A DNA stretch of 23,951 bases from Choristocarpus tenellus KU-1152 (lineage: Eukaryota > Phaeophyceae). Under the pieces are notes generated by a model. That model worked only from the letters and a program-made list of their open reading frames with translations. It did not search any database and was not told the DNA's origin. Below are positions 1 to 19,049 of this stretch, piece after piece. The DNA is taken from positions 1-23,951 of the forward strand of contig CAXNAD020000231.1 in NCBI GenBank assembly GCA_964200185.2, written 5' to 3'. The translations under genes were made by a program, and so were the position numbers. Each line of letters begins with the position of its first letter. Position 1 is the first letter of the stretch.

Positions 1-346
1 GGGGAGGGCTCTCTGAAACCTCCGATGCATACGCATGTCACCTATTGATACCCTGTTGCCCTATAGAGCCGAAGCCCTCAATATACCTTGAAGGTTGGAT
101 TGTCTCTTGACACCTAGATCAGACCCAGCCCAAACCCTGAGCCCTCAGAAGTGTGTGGCCCAATCATACGCATCCCACACGAGATGAAGATGAAATACCC
201 TGGCAACAGCTGTCGGTGTGCAAGCATGTCACTTTTTGGCGCTTGCTTTACCGGTTGGTTTCTCTGCGATATTATCACTCTCACCCCTCCCCCTTCGCCC
301 CCACCTCCACCTCCACCTCCACCTCCACCTCCCCCCGAAAATATAG
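1..346. other. Intron (or unresolved upstream sequence) before the first visible ATR exon
   Basis: No ATR-like or other recognisable coding segment was found. Bases 301-332 are a tandem CCACCT hexamer tract that acts as the pyrimidine-rich stretch upstream of the ATATAG acceptor. Confidence 0.6.
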
Positions 347-9654
<9,308 letters not shown>

Positions 9655-10194
9655 ACCACTGAACAGGCAGGTCATACACAGCTGGAACATGCAGCATCCT
9701 TAGATTCTGAAGATCCATCTCCCGACTGACTGCCGTTGATGTATCTACAAGAACCGCGTCGCAGTCTCCATCGTAGATTACGCAGATCATTGTATGACTG
9801 TTCTTTGCTCCTTCACCTTTGCAGTCTTTTGTGACTGGTTTTAGGCACAAGATAGGTAATCTTTTTATTAATTTTTGTGTTGAGGGGTTTGTCGGATGTT
9901 GCCATGCCGTGTGCAAGACATGTTGGTATTCATGAGTAAAAGAACAGGGTAAGCTCCACCTCTATGGGCATATCTTGAAGGTGCCTTGACATGTCACCCG
10001 CAGTTGACATTTTTTATTATGTTGTTGCTCATTTTGTCCTCTCTTGCTGGGAAGGAGAAGGGTCATAGTCACATGAATCACACACACACACACACACTCA
10101 TAATCTATAGTTGGGTCTGTTATTTTTCAGATTGGCGAAGAAGAGGATGTATAGATCCAATCGTGCTTGGCTGGCTGCCTTGGAGGTTGCCTAC

Positions 10195-10321
10195 CTGTGA
10201 TTGAATAAGTGCAATGGTCCTTGTGTTGTATCCTTACATTTGTTGTAAGTTTGTATAGAATCTCCGTCATACTCAGTAGTAGCATGATATCAAGTTGGAA
10301 GTACCCGTGGCCCCTAATAAT
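10195..10321 (-). CDS. Candidate exon 9 of the minus-strand model
   Basis: Forty-two codons lie between GGACAG and GTAGGC: IIRGHGYFQLDIMLLLSMTE, then ILYKLTTNVRIQHKD. An earlier GTAAGG donor inside it is a good alternative end, but it breaks phase with the last exon. Confidence 0.4.
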
Positions 10322-10549
10322 CTGTCCAATGTCTGGGCTATACCAACAATCTCTTTTTTGGTTTGGAATAGCTAATTTTTGTGTTGAGAATGTGTAAGTC
10401 AAAACATTAAAAAAGACAACAGTAAAAAAAGATCCCTGAAAATCTGCCTTTAACGGGTGGTTTGCAGACCCATTCCTACACCCATCAATCAGTACAACCT
10501 AAGTCCATCTTTGAGACAGGGTCTTTTCCTGAATATATATGATAGATAC

Positions 10550-10696
10550 AAAGGGGCAAGTGCCTCCCCAATGTGTTTGGTTGGATGCTAGCTTTCTAGT
10601 GCTCATCATGACGTGTAGACGAGCGTCCTTCCACTGACTGCCCATCTTCTTTGTCTGCTTGTTAGTAGACGGGGTTTCATCCCTTGATCCCCACAC
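10550..10696 (-). CDS. Candidate exon 8 of the minus-strand model
   Basis: Forty-nine codons lie between TTTTCAACAAG and GTATCT: VWGSRDETPSTNKQTKKMGS, then QWKDARLHVMMSTRKLASNQ. An alternative acceptor at 10751 would leave only a 23-base intron and was rejected for that reason. Confidence 0.4.
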
Positions 10697-10773
10697 CTTG
10701 TTGAAAAGGTCGTGTGATGTGCTTAGCCGGTAACACAATCTATGTATCCCCTGGTATGTAGCAAGATAATTAC

Positions 10774-10985
10774 CTCCTTAGGGAATCGTGGGAGTAAGGA
10801 GACAAACAAATTGCTACGAATGAAGGACATACTACTTGTGGTAGTGTGTTCCGTCAATTGTATGCATCTATTCCCTCCATTTTTATCGAAGGTCACATAC
10901 CAGCCCTTACTCTCTGAGGTTTGCATAGTGCACTCAACATCATCAGACCTCATCCTTGAATATATACTTGTATCTCTCTCCTCAT
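10774..10985 (-). CDS. Candidate exon 7 of the minus-strand model
   Basis: Seventy codons run from CAGGCAG to GTAATT, including ERDTSIYSRMRSDDVECTMQ, KGWYVTFDKNGGNRCIQL and a hydrophobic LFVSLLPRF. Composition is balanced and protein-like. No domain was recognised. Confidence 0.4.
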
Positions 10986-11177
10986 CTGCCTGTTGAGTTG
11001 AGATCCTTGTCCAGGTCCAAGGTATCACACTATGTGTACCTTGGCAGTCGTAAACTTATTATCCTCCCCTCACCACACTATACGCATCCCTTCTAATCTT
11101 TTTCGTGCAGTAATAAGGTGCACTTGACATATCCATCCATTCTCTCTCTCAAACACTTTTCAAACAGGAACACCCAC

Positions 11178-11264
11178 CTCCAACGATTTGCATGATAAGA
11201 TGTATGCATACCATCATTGCCTTTTCTGTGCTGCCACTCACATTATCGATTTGAATCCTAGAGA
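11178..11264 (-). CDS. Candidate exon 6 of the minus-strand model
   Basis: Twenty-eight codons (SRIQIDNVSGSTEKAMMVCI then HLIMQIVG) lie between AAACAG and a strong GTGGGT donor. The phase is consistent with the next exon when the second AG of the acceptor ACAGGCAG is used. Confidence 0.3.
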
Positions 11265-11400
11265 CTGTTTCACAGTAGTGTCAGCCTAGAGATACGCTGA
11301 TGTACTCCATAGTACATAGTAGTAAGAGATTTTTAGGAGATTCAGAACATCTCAAATGGGACCTGCAAACATACAACATACGAAATACAGGGGTTGAACC

Positions 11401-11522
11401 AATATAAGAGTGGGTAGGGGCAACCCCAAAACCCGTCTCTTATATCTCGATCCTCTCTTATTGTAAATAAGAGCGCTTTTCTTTTAAACCGAGGGATCAT
11501 GATAAGAGGAACCTATTATATA
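11401..11522. repeat. Palindromic TATAAGAG element, copy 1
   Basis: It begins AATATAAGAG and carries GTCTCTTATAT, an inner perfect stem CTCTTATT-GTA-AATAAGAG and GATAAGAGG near its right end. It shares its left end and an AAAACCC..CTCTTATAT block with copy 2 at 12992. It lies inside a predicted intron of the minus-strand model. Confidence 0.6.
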
Positions 11523-11559
11523 TCGACCAAAAGTGGTCCTAACCTCTTTATACTTGTAC

Positions 11560-11672
11560 CTGAGCGATGACAGAGCGACGACCTTGCTGTATGTCCTTCC
11601 CGTGTGCCTTCAAGAGTAGTTACATGTAGATATGTATTGAACATTGCCCTCAGTGAGCCCATTTTGATGGAG
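11560..11672 (-). CDS. Candidate exon 5 of the minus-strand model
   Basis: The exon lies after CACCACAG and ends before GTACAA. It encodes SIKMGSLRAMFNTYLHVTTL and a basic tail, and is phase-compatible on both sides. An internal ATG could make this a start if the upstream model is wrong. Confidence 0.3.
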
Positions 11673-11801
11673 CTGTGGTGATGCAGCAAGCACCACATCT
11701 ACATCACCCCTCCACAGTATACCAATGTCACATGTATACAGTACTGCAACTTGCGTAAAATTACACTCATTACGATGTATTCACTCGTATGTATAGTACA
11801 C

Positions 11802-11873
11802 CTTCCCAAGAAAAGCATCCGGAAATCGTTGGATGGCTGGACAGACGACTCTCCCAGTTCAAAACAAATCAAC
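11802..11873 (-). CDS. Small candidate exon 4 of the minus-strand model
   Basis: Twenty-three codons (LICFELGESSVQPSNDFRML and so on) lie between TTTGAAG and GTGTAC. Its phases fit both neighbours. It is short, so support is weak. Confidence 0.25.
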
Positions 11874-11963
11874 CTTCAAAGCCAATCTCCTTCCAATGCC
11901 CCGCCCTACGTATTCATTTGCACTCTACAAGGATATTATACAGTACAGTATCAAAAACACCAC

Positions 11964-12195
11964 TGTGGATCAAATGTAGCTGCACCACCATGCACCTCCA
12001 TCGCACGCACTGAGTAAAACTTGTATTTGCTGATAAAAAAATCGCGATTGCCAAAAAAATCTGGAATGTCCGCTTGTTTGATTGCCCTTGGTCCGATTGC
12101 GCTGAGCCAAGCCCGCTTTGCTCTCCGGAGATGATAAGGAGCACCGTTAATGCTGCACTCTTCGACGGTTGTTTCTGAGCTCGTGAACTCGTCAC
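11964..12195 (-). CDS. Coding island, exon 3 of the minus-strand model
   Basis: The exon opens after CAAGTAG (an adjacent AG three bases earlier would also fit) and encodes DEFTSSETTVEECSINGAPY, then HLRRAKRAWLSAIGPRAIKQ. Codons follow an RNY-like pattern. It is in another frame from the preceding island, so a short intron of about 108 bp or a frameshift separates them. The donor GTGGTG is weak. Confidence 0.4.
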
Positions 12196-12305
12196 CTACT
12201 TGAGAGTACGACGGTGGAGGAATCGAGAACACCGAAGAGGCTGCTCCTTTCCTCACGGCCCCGATGCGCTGCGCCCTCCCATAAACCCATCATCATCCTC
12301 GTCAC

Positions 12306-12603
12306 CCGAGCTTTCATTGCCTGACTGGTACAAGGATTCCTCGAGGAGCTGGTCTTTCATGTCCTCTAGTATCGCTTTGGAGAAATCCTCATCAACATGG
12401 CCCATCATCGTGCCGACACTCAAGCGCTGCATGATGTGCATCAGCTCATCGGTGTGCTCAACAGAGTTGTCAGTGCTGGAGGTGAACTTGTTCGAGGTAA
12501 AAGTAGTTTTGCCAAACTTTGAGGTCAGCTCCGCTTGGAAGGGGACAGGAAGGATGTTGACCTTTCTTGTTATTGTGGCGCTTCGACGCCGTGTTTTCAC
12601 CGA
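12306..12603 (-). CDS. Coding island, exon 2 of the minus-strand model
   Basis: About 99 codons are open from acceptor CCTCCAG to a GTGACG donor. Third positions are clearly GC-rich compared with the surroundings, as in the certain exons. The residues include ITRKVNILPVPFQAELTSKF, THELMHIMQRL-like helix DELMHIMQRLSVGTMMGHVD, and an acidic/serine end. This is the most convincing coding piece between ATR and the transporter. The plus-strand frame opposite is rich in serine codons complementary to acidic codons and looks like a shadow. The family is unknown. Confidence 0.45.
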
Positions 12604-12735
12604 CTGGAGGACTCGAAGCCTTGCGCTTGGTGGGGATCACGCATAATTTTCACACGTGTTTCATTTCGCTGGCGCCAAAAGGATCCACGATGCCGCAAAT
12701 ACCAAGAAGATAGCCCCTACAAACGCGACACTTAC

Positions 12736-12792
12736 GATACGTACAGTGTGGCGAACCAGTATGTTGCAGCCGGATCCCGCTGCGTAGGGCAT
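12736..12792 (-). CDS. Candidate first exon of the minus-strand model
   Basis: An ATG opens 19 codons (MPYAAGSGCNILVRHTVRI) and then meets a perfect GTAAGT donor. Unspliced, the frame runs on for 24 more hydrophobic codons (IVSVAFVGAIFLVF and so on) before TGA. A separate 43-residue single-pass membrane peptide is therefore an alternative reading. Confidence 0.25.
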
Positions 12793-13830
12793 CGTTAAAT
12801 GTGTACATTACAGTCGTCTAAACTTGATGTGATATACTGTATGCACTGTGCTGTGCAGTTCTGAAAGACAAAAGACTACTATGTTGTATAAGTTGGTCTC
12901 GACCAGCTTTGTGCCTTTGCTGGATTTTGCTTAACTTCAGGGCTTTTTGTGAACCCTGAGTGAAGTAATGAAAAAAAATGGAAGTTTGCTCAATATAAGA
13001 GAGAATTAACACGAAAACCCCGAAACCTCTCTTATATTACAACTTGAAAAGTTGTGATAAGGCAATTTATCCTCTCTTATATCCCGTTTCTCTTATATCA
13101 ACCTCTCTTATATATTTACACTTTCTATACTATTGATTTTATAAGATTCTGTTCTGTATTTATTTGTCAACATGTACTTTATTATTGAATGGGATGTATG
13201 AATGTGGGGGTACAACCACTCCATAATGAGGGGAAAGGAGTGAGATCGATAGAAAAAGTATCAATAAGAAGAAGAGAGGGAGGTGAAATGAGACGAGTGG
13301 TCAACGTAACCTCAACATATAAAAGGTACTACATCAACAATATACCCCTCACAAGTTCAAACAGAAAGGAAACAGAGTAGATCCAACCAATGAGAGTCAT
13401 TCATGACCACCTCAATGAAATAAGAACAGGTCTTGAGAGTATGAAAAAAGAGACTCTTCTCACTCAAGAGGGTCTTAGAGAGAGACAAAGAGTCCATAGG
13501 AATTCTCACCTCACAGTTACTCCATAATAAGCTAGGAAAGATCCTTCATGAAACTCTTCATCTTAACGGAGAACCTTAATCTGAGATATGCCACCGGAGG
13601 TGTCATTCAGACCTGGTGTTTATGATGAACTATAGTAGTAGTCACACTACGTAGATTGATGTATGAGTAGTATGATGTTGTCATTCTCTTGAAAGGTTTT
13701 TTTGGGGAAGGCATTTTCATTGTTGATGAGGAGAGGATCAACCACAATGCGATGTCGATACGCTAGGGTTCTCCTGGAATCTACTGTGTAACCCTACCAA
13801 GGAGAGGAGAAGGAGGAAGTGGTGGCCAAG
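12793..13830. promoter_or_regulatory. Divergent intergenic region (about 1 kb) upstream of the transporter gene
   Basis: Apart from the palindromic element, it holds AT-rich sequence and a GACTCTT..AAGAGTC inverted pair at about 13451-13491. No convincing TATA box could be assigned. It is the presumed 5' flank of the transporter, and of the minus-strand model if that is real. Confidence 0.35.
12992..13117. repeat. Palindromic TATAAGAG element, copy 2
   Basis: The left end AATATAAGAGAG and right end CTCTCTTATATATT are inverted repeats. Inside are two more CTCTTATAT motifs and a perfect small hairpin ACAACTT-GAA-AAGTTGT. It looks like a short foldback or MITE-type element. It sits between two divergently oriented gene models. 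Confidence 0.65.
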
Positions 13831-13990
13831 ATGGTAGCCAGGGAAGTGAAGTTGATCATTGCAGTGGCAGGGATTTGGAGCTCGTTCTTGTACTGGGGAT
13901 ACTTACAAGAGAAAATCACCAGTGTTGTGTACGTGTCACCAACTGATCAACATACCACTGGAAAGTGGCAATTCTCTTTCGTCCTTAATG
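13831..13990 (+). CDS. Transporter exon 1: start and first membrane helix
   Basis: The ATG gives MVAREVKLIIAVAGIWSSFL, then YWGYLQEKIT, a first transmembrane segment with the family GxLQEKI motif. It ends FSFVLN plus one base before GTGAGG, and reading on stops within two codons. Confidence 0.92.
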
Positions 13991-16900
13991 GTGAGGAATA
14001 AGATGCTGGATGATCATGATCACTGTTTGTCGCAATATCAATTTACGCACCATAAACTCTCGCATTCGACTTCCCCGCCGAAAGGTAACGTTTGTTCATG
14101 CAATACCTGGTTGCACCATCAATAGTTCGAATATTGTGTAGTCCCCCTATCACCCCAATGCTTAATCCTACCTTAACCCCCCCTCCTTTCGGATCCACTA
14201 GCGTGTATGGCACTGGCTGCAGCCTTGACAGGCTTGGTGATGCTGCAAGTGACTGGACAAACAAAAGGCAACCCCTCCCTTAAAGAATTTTGGCGACCAG
14301 CCATGTCTTGCACTCTGGCGTCGCCCTTGGGATGTGAGCTTGTAGCGCGTTGGTCACATGTTTTCTGAGTGCAGAGATTTTAAAGGGTACAGATTCCCCC
14401 TTGCTGTTGTCGTTTTGGTCACCTCATCATTGATGGCCGTCAGGACCTTGAACACGGTGGTCCGTCCTTGATGGCGGTTACTGCTCGAACCTGTCATTAT
14501 CTTGATCAAGACACCCTTGGCGCCCGGCAGCTGGAGACCTCTGGATATCCCAGCTAGTTTATGAAATTAACGGCGATTGCCCTCCAACATTGCTTTACCC
14601 TTGTTTCAAATTTTGTTTTACAATAGGAGCCCTGTAAATGATTTGTAAGTATATATACATTTGTTCAGGATTTGGAAACTGCTTACTTCAACAAGCCAAG
14701 AATATTTAAGTTACATTCTCACCTTGACTGTCATTTGTCCGGCTTATGGATAGGAGTTGCTTCAATCATTGTCGCACACCTGGAATAACTTGAATATCCA
14801 TCTGGCTCATTTGGTAGTCTTACCTTCAATCCTCCAACTTCACAGACACATCTCTCAAGTACATTAACTACCCTCTGCTACTGCTGGCCAAGAGCTGCAA
14901 ATTAGTACCTGTAATGCTGGTGAGATTGTGCATTGAACTTGGAGCGATGCATGTACTGTGAAGTTTTGCTTCTCTTTTTTTAGTTTACATGTTTGTATAC
15001 CTCAGGGTGCGCATCCGTAATGGCGGTGAAAGCATCTGTAAGGACCTGTACAGGCAAATTGTGATTAACTTTCGGATCCCCCCTCAAAATGGATGACAAG
15101 GGGAACACGTTTCTTTTTGTCACAAGACTGTTCAATTTACTTGCAAGGGAACACTTCCTTAGTTTTTTCTGTTGGAGTGAGGGAGACAAGGTCGCATAGC
15201 AGAGGAGGGTTGAAACTGCCCGGTAAGGATGGACCAAGAATGAGATGGTTCGTGTTGAGATGTGTACCGTGTGATGTTGAATATTATTTCTTCAGTGAAG
15301 TGATACGCTACAAATTTACTGCATCAATTTGTGGGTAAGGGGGCCTCAATTTGTGAGACTTAAATATCCTATGGAGGCAGAGCATCTCCATCCACCACAT
15401 GACGAGCACCTAACCTTGAGGGGAGAGGCTTGCTGGGCATAGAAGATCGTGCTTATCAGCTAAGACGTCCTTTTCACACACCCGGTGCATTTGGGATTTT
15501 TAGTTTTAAGGTTGGACTTGGGATTGGGCATGAGTTGTAGGTTGCAATACACCACAGCAAGTAGATGTCAGATGAAATTGTGGTGGCATAGTCTCTTCGG
15601 TGTGGTTGATGAAGGATCGATGAAGAAGACGAAAGGGTGGGTATGCATACTTTTTCATTGAGCAGAAAAATCATGCTGCCGAGGTGGAGAGTTCTCTCCC
15701 CTCGCACTGTCTTTCAATTTTGATGTGATGAGAGAACCAGGGCTGAGCAGACTGAGCCCAACAAAGATTGAGATACTGGAAGCAAGTGCTTGTTTATTTA
15801 GCTGAAGGAATCTGGAAAGATTCCCGTTTTGTGATTTGTACTGGTAGACCTTTATGTAATGTAATCTTAGGAACTGAATCCCTAGCCCACAAAATATCCA
15901 TCTCTCCTGTTGCTGACCATCCCTCTCCTCCTTGATGAATTGGACTTGATTGGCTTCAGATGGGGGTGATCATGCTTGGGAGGAGACATACTCGTGCTGA
16001 GTATTTGAGTGTCTTCCTCATCACCATTGGGGTAGCTCTGTTCTCTGTCAAAAGGGGAAGCCTGAAGGAGGCATTTGGTGGGGGGGAAGGGGATGGGGAG
16101 AACAAGCTGATCGGACTAGTATTGGTAAATTGGGGTGTGGGGGTGGGGAGGTGGGGGGAGGGTGGGGAGTGCATAGTATTTTAAGGGTGGTGAATGTGTA
16201 AGATCTGGTTGATTTTGCTGCTGCTATTACTTTTGTTTTTGTGCTCATGTTCTGTACCTGAGGGTAGGTACAATACTGTAAGAATGAATTCTCCATGCTA
16301 CTTGAATAGGGCACATACTTGAAAGTGGAATGTAGGTTTAGGGTTAAGTTTCTCATATTGCAAAGCTTGTCCAGATTGCCGTATATGATGGACTTGACAC
16401 ATATGTTGTGCATGCGTGTTTGTGCGTGTTTGTGATGCTTCTTTTTTCTTTAGCTCTTGAAGTAAAGTGGAGTTGTAGGGAAAGTGGCATGTTTCCAGCT
16501 CCTCAGTTTATCAAGGTGTATCTTGTTTGTGTTTTTTCTACTAGCAATGGCAGCAGCAGTGGCAGCAGAAATACGCACTGTTTTTTTTTGGGACAACATG
16601 GAATAGGTTGTACCGTAAGCTTTCAATGCCCATGCACATACCTACCACACATAAACCTTAACCCTAATCCTCATCATCGAATGAAATGACCTAAATAATG
16701 TTTTCATTTTCTTCTTGCACTTGTTCATTCTAATGCTGTGGCAGCGTCTGCCTCACCTGAGTATTAATGTCCCTCACTTCGTCCCCTAGAACATTGACAC
16801 GGGTTGAAGAGCCACTTCGCTGCCTCTGCCCCCTCCCCTCTAATAACATCACGTGTACATCCAACCCCCTGTTATGGATAGGTCTTGGGAAACTTGATGT

Positions 16901-19049
16901 TGGATGGTGTCACAAACGCCGAGCAGGACAAGATAAACTCCAGTTTTAGCGTGCCAAGCTTCTACATGATGGCTGGCATCAATATTTGGATACTGACCTT
17001 CCATGTAGTCTACCTCGTGCTGGGTGCAGGGGTGTTCGGGGTTGACAGTGAACTTTATCGAGCCTGGGACTTTTGTTTAACGTTCCCTGAGGTGGGTAGG
17101 TCTACTCGGGAGTCTTTGAAAACACTGTACTGTTATCACTCGTAAGATATTGAAGACCTTGCTTTTGTTGAGTAGAGCTATGTTAATGCGTAGTACATAG
17201 CACTTCCAAGCGTGTACTTGCTTCTATGTCTTGGTGATGTGGGCAGGGGGAGGGTAGTCAGTTGATACTACTACTGCACTGGTTACTTTCAATGGCAATA
17301 GTAAATACTTTTTCCGTTGTGTTGGGAACATGTTATCTTCTTGATCAAGTTTGAGGTTTGCTATCCTTGTTACACTACATGGTATAATGTACTGGTCGGT
17401 TCTTGTTGCACTTGTTGCCATTTTTTTTTTTTTGGGGGGGGGGGGGGTGACTGTTGTCAAGCATCATCATTAAAAANNNNNNNNNNTTGTATAATGTATT
17501 GGTCGGTTTTTTTTTTCCTTTTTGCTATTTTTTTTTTTGGGGGGGGGGGAGGTGACTGTTGTCAAGCATCATCATTAAAAATTATATTTGGTGATGTGAC
17601 GATGATACTTCAAGAATAGATACTATTGTACTGCACTATGTCCTACCCCTGATATGTGTATTAGGTGCTGACTGATGAGCAAGAAGTAGGTCTACAGCGC
17701 TCACAGGTTGAACTTAAAAAAAAAAATAGAGATTAAGAATAATTGACGAGACGATTAGTTACTACCAATAGTTTTCATTATTATAATTGCTATTATTTCT
17801 GGAAGAACTGTTGAGGGAGAGAGTGACTGGACCTACACACTGCCTTCCTGCCGGACCTCATCTCCTCCTGTGTGTATGCCTCCTCCACACCAACCTCCAA
17901 ATGCATGCATTCAAGGTGATCCAGAATGTGGTTGCTTTCTGCGGGTGTGCTGCAGTAGGACAGGTTTTTGTCTTCTACATCATCAAGGAATATGGCTCCT
18001 TAACCAATGTTACAGCGACCATCTCCAGAAAGTTCTTTAGGTGAGGGCACATGTGAGCACAACCATGTGGGATAATTTGTTCCCATTCCATGAGTGGTTT
18101 GGTTGGGACAGATGATGGGTGGGGATGGTCTCTTTACATTTATTGATAGTGGTAGGTTACATCAATGTGAGTGATGTGTGGGGGAGTGTCAACGTTAAAC
18201 TGTTAGCAACAAGCGAAAGGTATCCTTTTCATTATTTTTTTCTTATCAAGTGGTACGTAGTATCATGTTATTTTTTTATGATAGATGTCTTATCCACAAG
18301 GAGCTATCCCGAGACAATTGTGGTTACCAAAGAAGGGTTCGCATCATATGTACTAGCTATCGCGCTCGTTTTAGAGTTGCAAAGTGGAGCAGAGCTTATT
18401 AAATACCTCAAGGACTGGGAGAGTTTGGGAGCATTGTTAGCTATTTTCAATACGTGTTTTATCTACGTGCAACTACTGTATACCATAACCCCCAAGAATC
18501 CATGTCCCTGGGTGGGCCTGATAAACTGGGTGCGGTCATTATCATGTCCTGAATCGCAAGGCTGTGAGTTATGTGTGATAGTGTGGGTGGGAGACTGATT
18601 TGTTGGTGAATTCATCGACTCTTCACATGTGTGCGCACAAAGCTATGCCAATGTTGTTTCAAGCCACGTTTTTCAATTTGAAACAGTACAGCTGAATTGC
18701 AATTCCCAGCTCTGTGTATGGTTGCTCCAGTGCTTATTTATGCCTGCATTGATTTTTCCCTTATTCTCATCTGACATTGTGCAATCAACCTCACGCACAC
18801 ACACCATCCCGTTTTGTCCACCTCCTGACCATTCTGTTTGTGTTGATTCTTTCTCGCTACCTTAGTATTCTCGTATCAGTTGTAGTCTTTGGGCATGTGG
18901 TGGCATGGTGGCAATGGATTGGCGTCTTCTGTGTGTTCGGTGGTCTTTCAATGAGTGTTGCCCTCAAGTATAAGGCCAGCCAAGGAAAATGTACACGCAA
19001 GGGAGTCGAGCACAGCTCCAATGGTGTTGCAAAGCAGAAGGCACTGTGA
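13831..19049 (+). CDS. SLC35B1/HUT1-type nucleotide-sugar transporter (7 exons, 349 aa, complete)
   Basis: Seven exons (13831-13990, 14202-14333, 14846-14919, 15960-16124, 16882-17091, 17916-18040, 18866-19049) join in phase into 349 codons plus TGA. This is a multi-pass ER/Golgi membrane protein of the drug/metabolite transporter superfamily. Known relatives exchange UDP-galactose/UDP-glucose or ATP/ADP across the ER membrane, so the substrate is not settled. Diagnostic motifs are GYLQEKI in the first membrane helix (about 27-33), LKYINYP and LAKSCKLVPVM (about 101-121), LDGVTNAEQDKI (about 184-195), GQVFVFYII, RKFF before the last helices, and WWQWIGVFCVFGGL. The length is close to the family (human SLC35B1 is about 320 residues). 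The C-terminus KQKAL fits KxKxx ER retrieval. The start ATG has a good context (AAG ATG G); an in-frame GTG four codons upstream is not needed. Confidence 0.93.
14202..14333 (+). CDS. Transporter exon 2: helices 2-3
   Basis: Acceptor CCACTAG is followed by ACMALAALTGLVMLQVTGQT, then SLKEFWRPAMSCTLASPLG. The T before donor GTGAGC joins AC of the next exon to make the tyrosine of SPLGY-TSLKY, a family-typical junction. Confidence 0.9.
14334..15959 (+). other. Transporter introns 2 and 3 (around exon 3)
   Basis: The 512 bp and 1040 bp introns flanking the 74-base exon show no further gene. A possible very diverged left end of the MITE-like family begins near 14370. Confidence 0.6.
14846..14919 (+). 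CDS. Transporter exon 3: LAKSCKLVPVM signature
   Basis: A 74-base exon between AACTTCACAG and GTGAGA encodes TSLKYINYPLLLLAKSCKLV then PVML. This is the most conserved stretch of the SLC35B1/HUT1 family and carries the paired lysines of the substrate pathway. Confidence 0.93.
15960..16124 (+). CDS. Transporter exon 4: helix 5 and lumen/cytosol loop
   Basis: Fifty-five codons lie between GGCTTCAG and GTAAAT: MGVIMLGRRHTRAEYLSVFL, ITIGVALFSVKRGS and a glycine-rich loop, then NKLIGLVL. It matches the family segment LGV.LL.KK..L.KYL.V.LI..GVALF. Confidence 0.93.
16125..16881 (+). other. Transporter intron 4
   Basis: G-rich just after the donor (16135-16165), with TTTAGGGTTAAG at about 16337 and TTAACCCTAATCC near 16660. 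No coding evidence is seen. Confidence 0.65.
16882..17091 (+). CDS. Transporter exon 5: LDGVTNAxQD motif
   Basis: Seventy codons lie between TGGATAG and GTGGGT. LMLDGVTNAEQDKI is the family hallmark after helix 6. The following YMMAGINIWILTFHVVYLVL is a membrane helix matching the M..IN.W family segment. Confidence 0.94.
17092..17915 (+). other. Transporter intron 5, with gap and duplicated flanks
   Basis: It contains the 10-base N gap at 17477-17486, with a near-identical block of about 95 bp on each side. Poly-T/poly-G runs lie in both copies. No gene is seen. Confidence 0.7.
17378..17582. repeat. Near-identical direct repeat flanking an N gap (probable false duplication)
   Basis: Both sides of the Ns carry TGTATAATGTAYTGGTCGGT-like sequence, then a T run, a G run and TGACTGTTGTCAAGCATCAT ending in TTAAAAA. 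They differ mainly in homopolymer length. The left copy ends exactly at the gap and the right copy starts exactly after it, which is the pattern of two unmerged overlapping contig ends. Confidence 0.8.
17916..18040 (+). CDS. Transporter exon 6: helix 8-9 region
   Basis: Acceptor CATTCAAG and donor GTGAGG bound VIQNVVAFCGCAAVGQVFVF, YIIKEYGSLTNVT and ATISRKFF. GQ.F.F and T(T/S)RKF(F) are strongly conserved in the family. Its overhang AG plus T gives serine at the RKFFS junction. Confidence 0.93.
18041..18865 (+). other. Transporter intron 6
   Basis: A 160-codon open frame (18119-18598) lies here, without an ATG at its start and without a recognisable motif. It is treated as chance. The intron ends in the pyrimidine-rich acceptor TCTCGCTACCTTAG. 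Confidence 0.6.
18866..19049 (+). CDS. Transporter exon 7: last helices and ER signal
   Basis: Acceptor CGCTACCTTAG is followed by ILVSVVVFGHVVAWWQWIGV, FCVFGGLSMSVALKYK and a basic tail ending KQKAL-TGA. Lysines at -3 and -5 fit a KxKxx COPI-type retrieval signal. Confidence 0.93.

Noticed and set aside
10751-10773. A 23-base intron between two minus-strand segments
   Set aside because: Too short for a spliceosomal intron in this type of genome. An in-phase acceptor at 10697 gives a 77-base intron.
12200-12646. Plus-strand 149-codon open frame opposite the strongest minus-strand island
   Set aside because: Its serine-rich runs are complements of acidic codons on the minus strand, and third-position bias favours the minus-strand reading.
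14370-14430. Possible fifth copy of the MITE-like family
   Set aside because: Only a loose match to the left end (TGAGTGCAGAGATTTTAAAG) and no internal blocks or right end.
18119-18598. Plus-strand open frame of about 160 codons in transporter intron 6, partly hydrophobic
   Set aside because: It lies wholly between two certain exons, starts with GTG, and has no recognisable motif or splice context.
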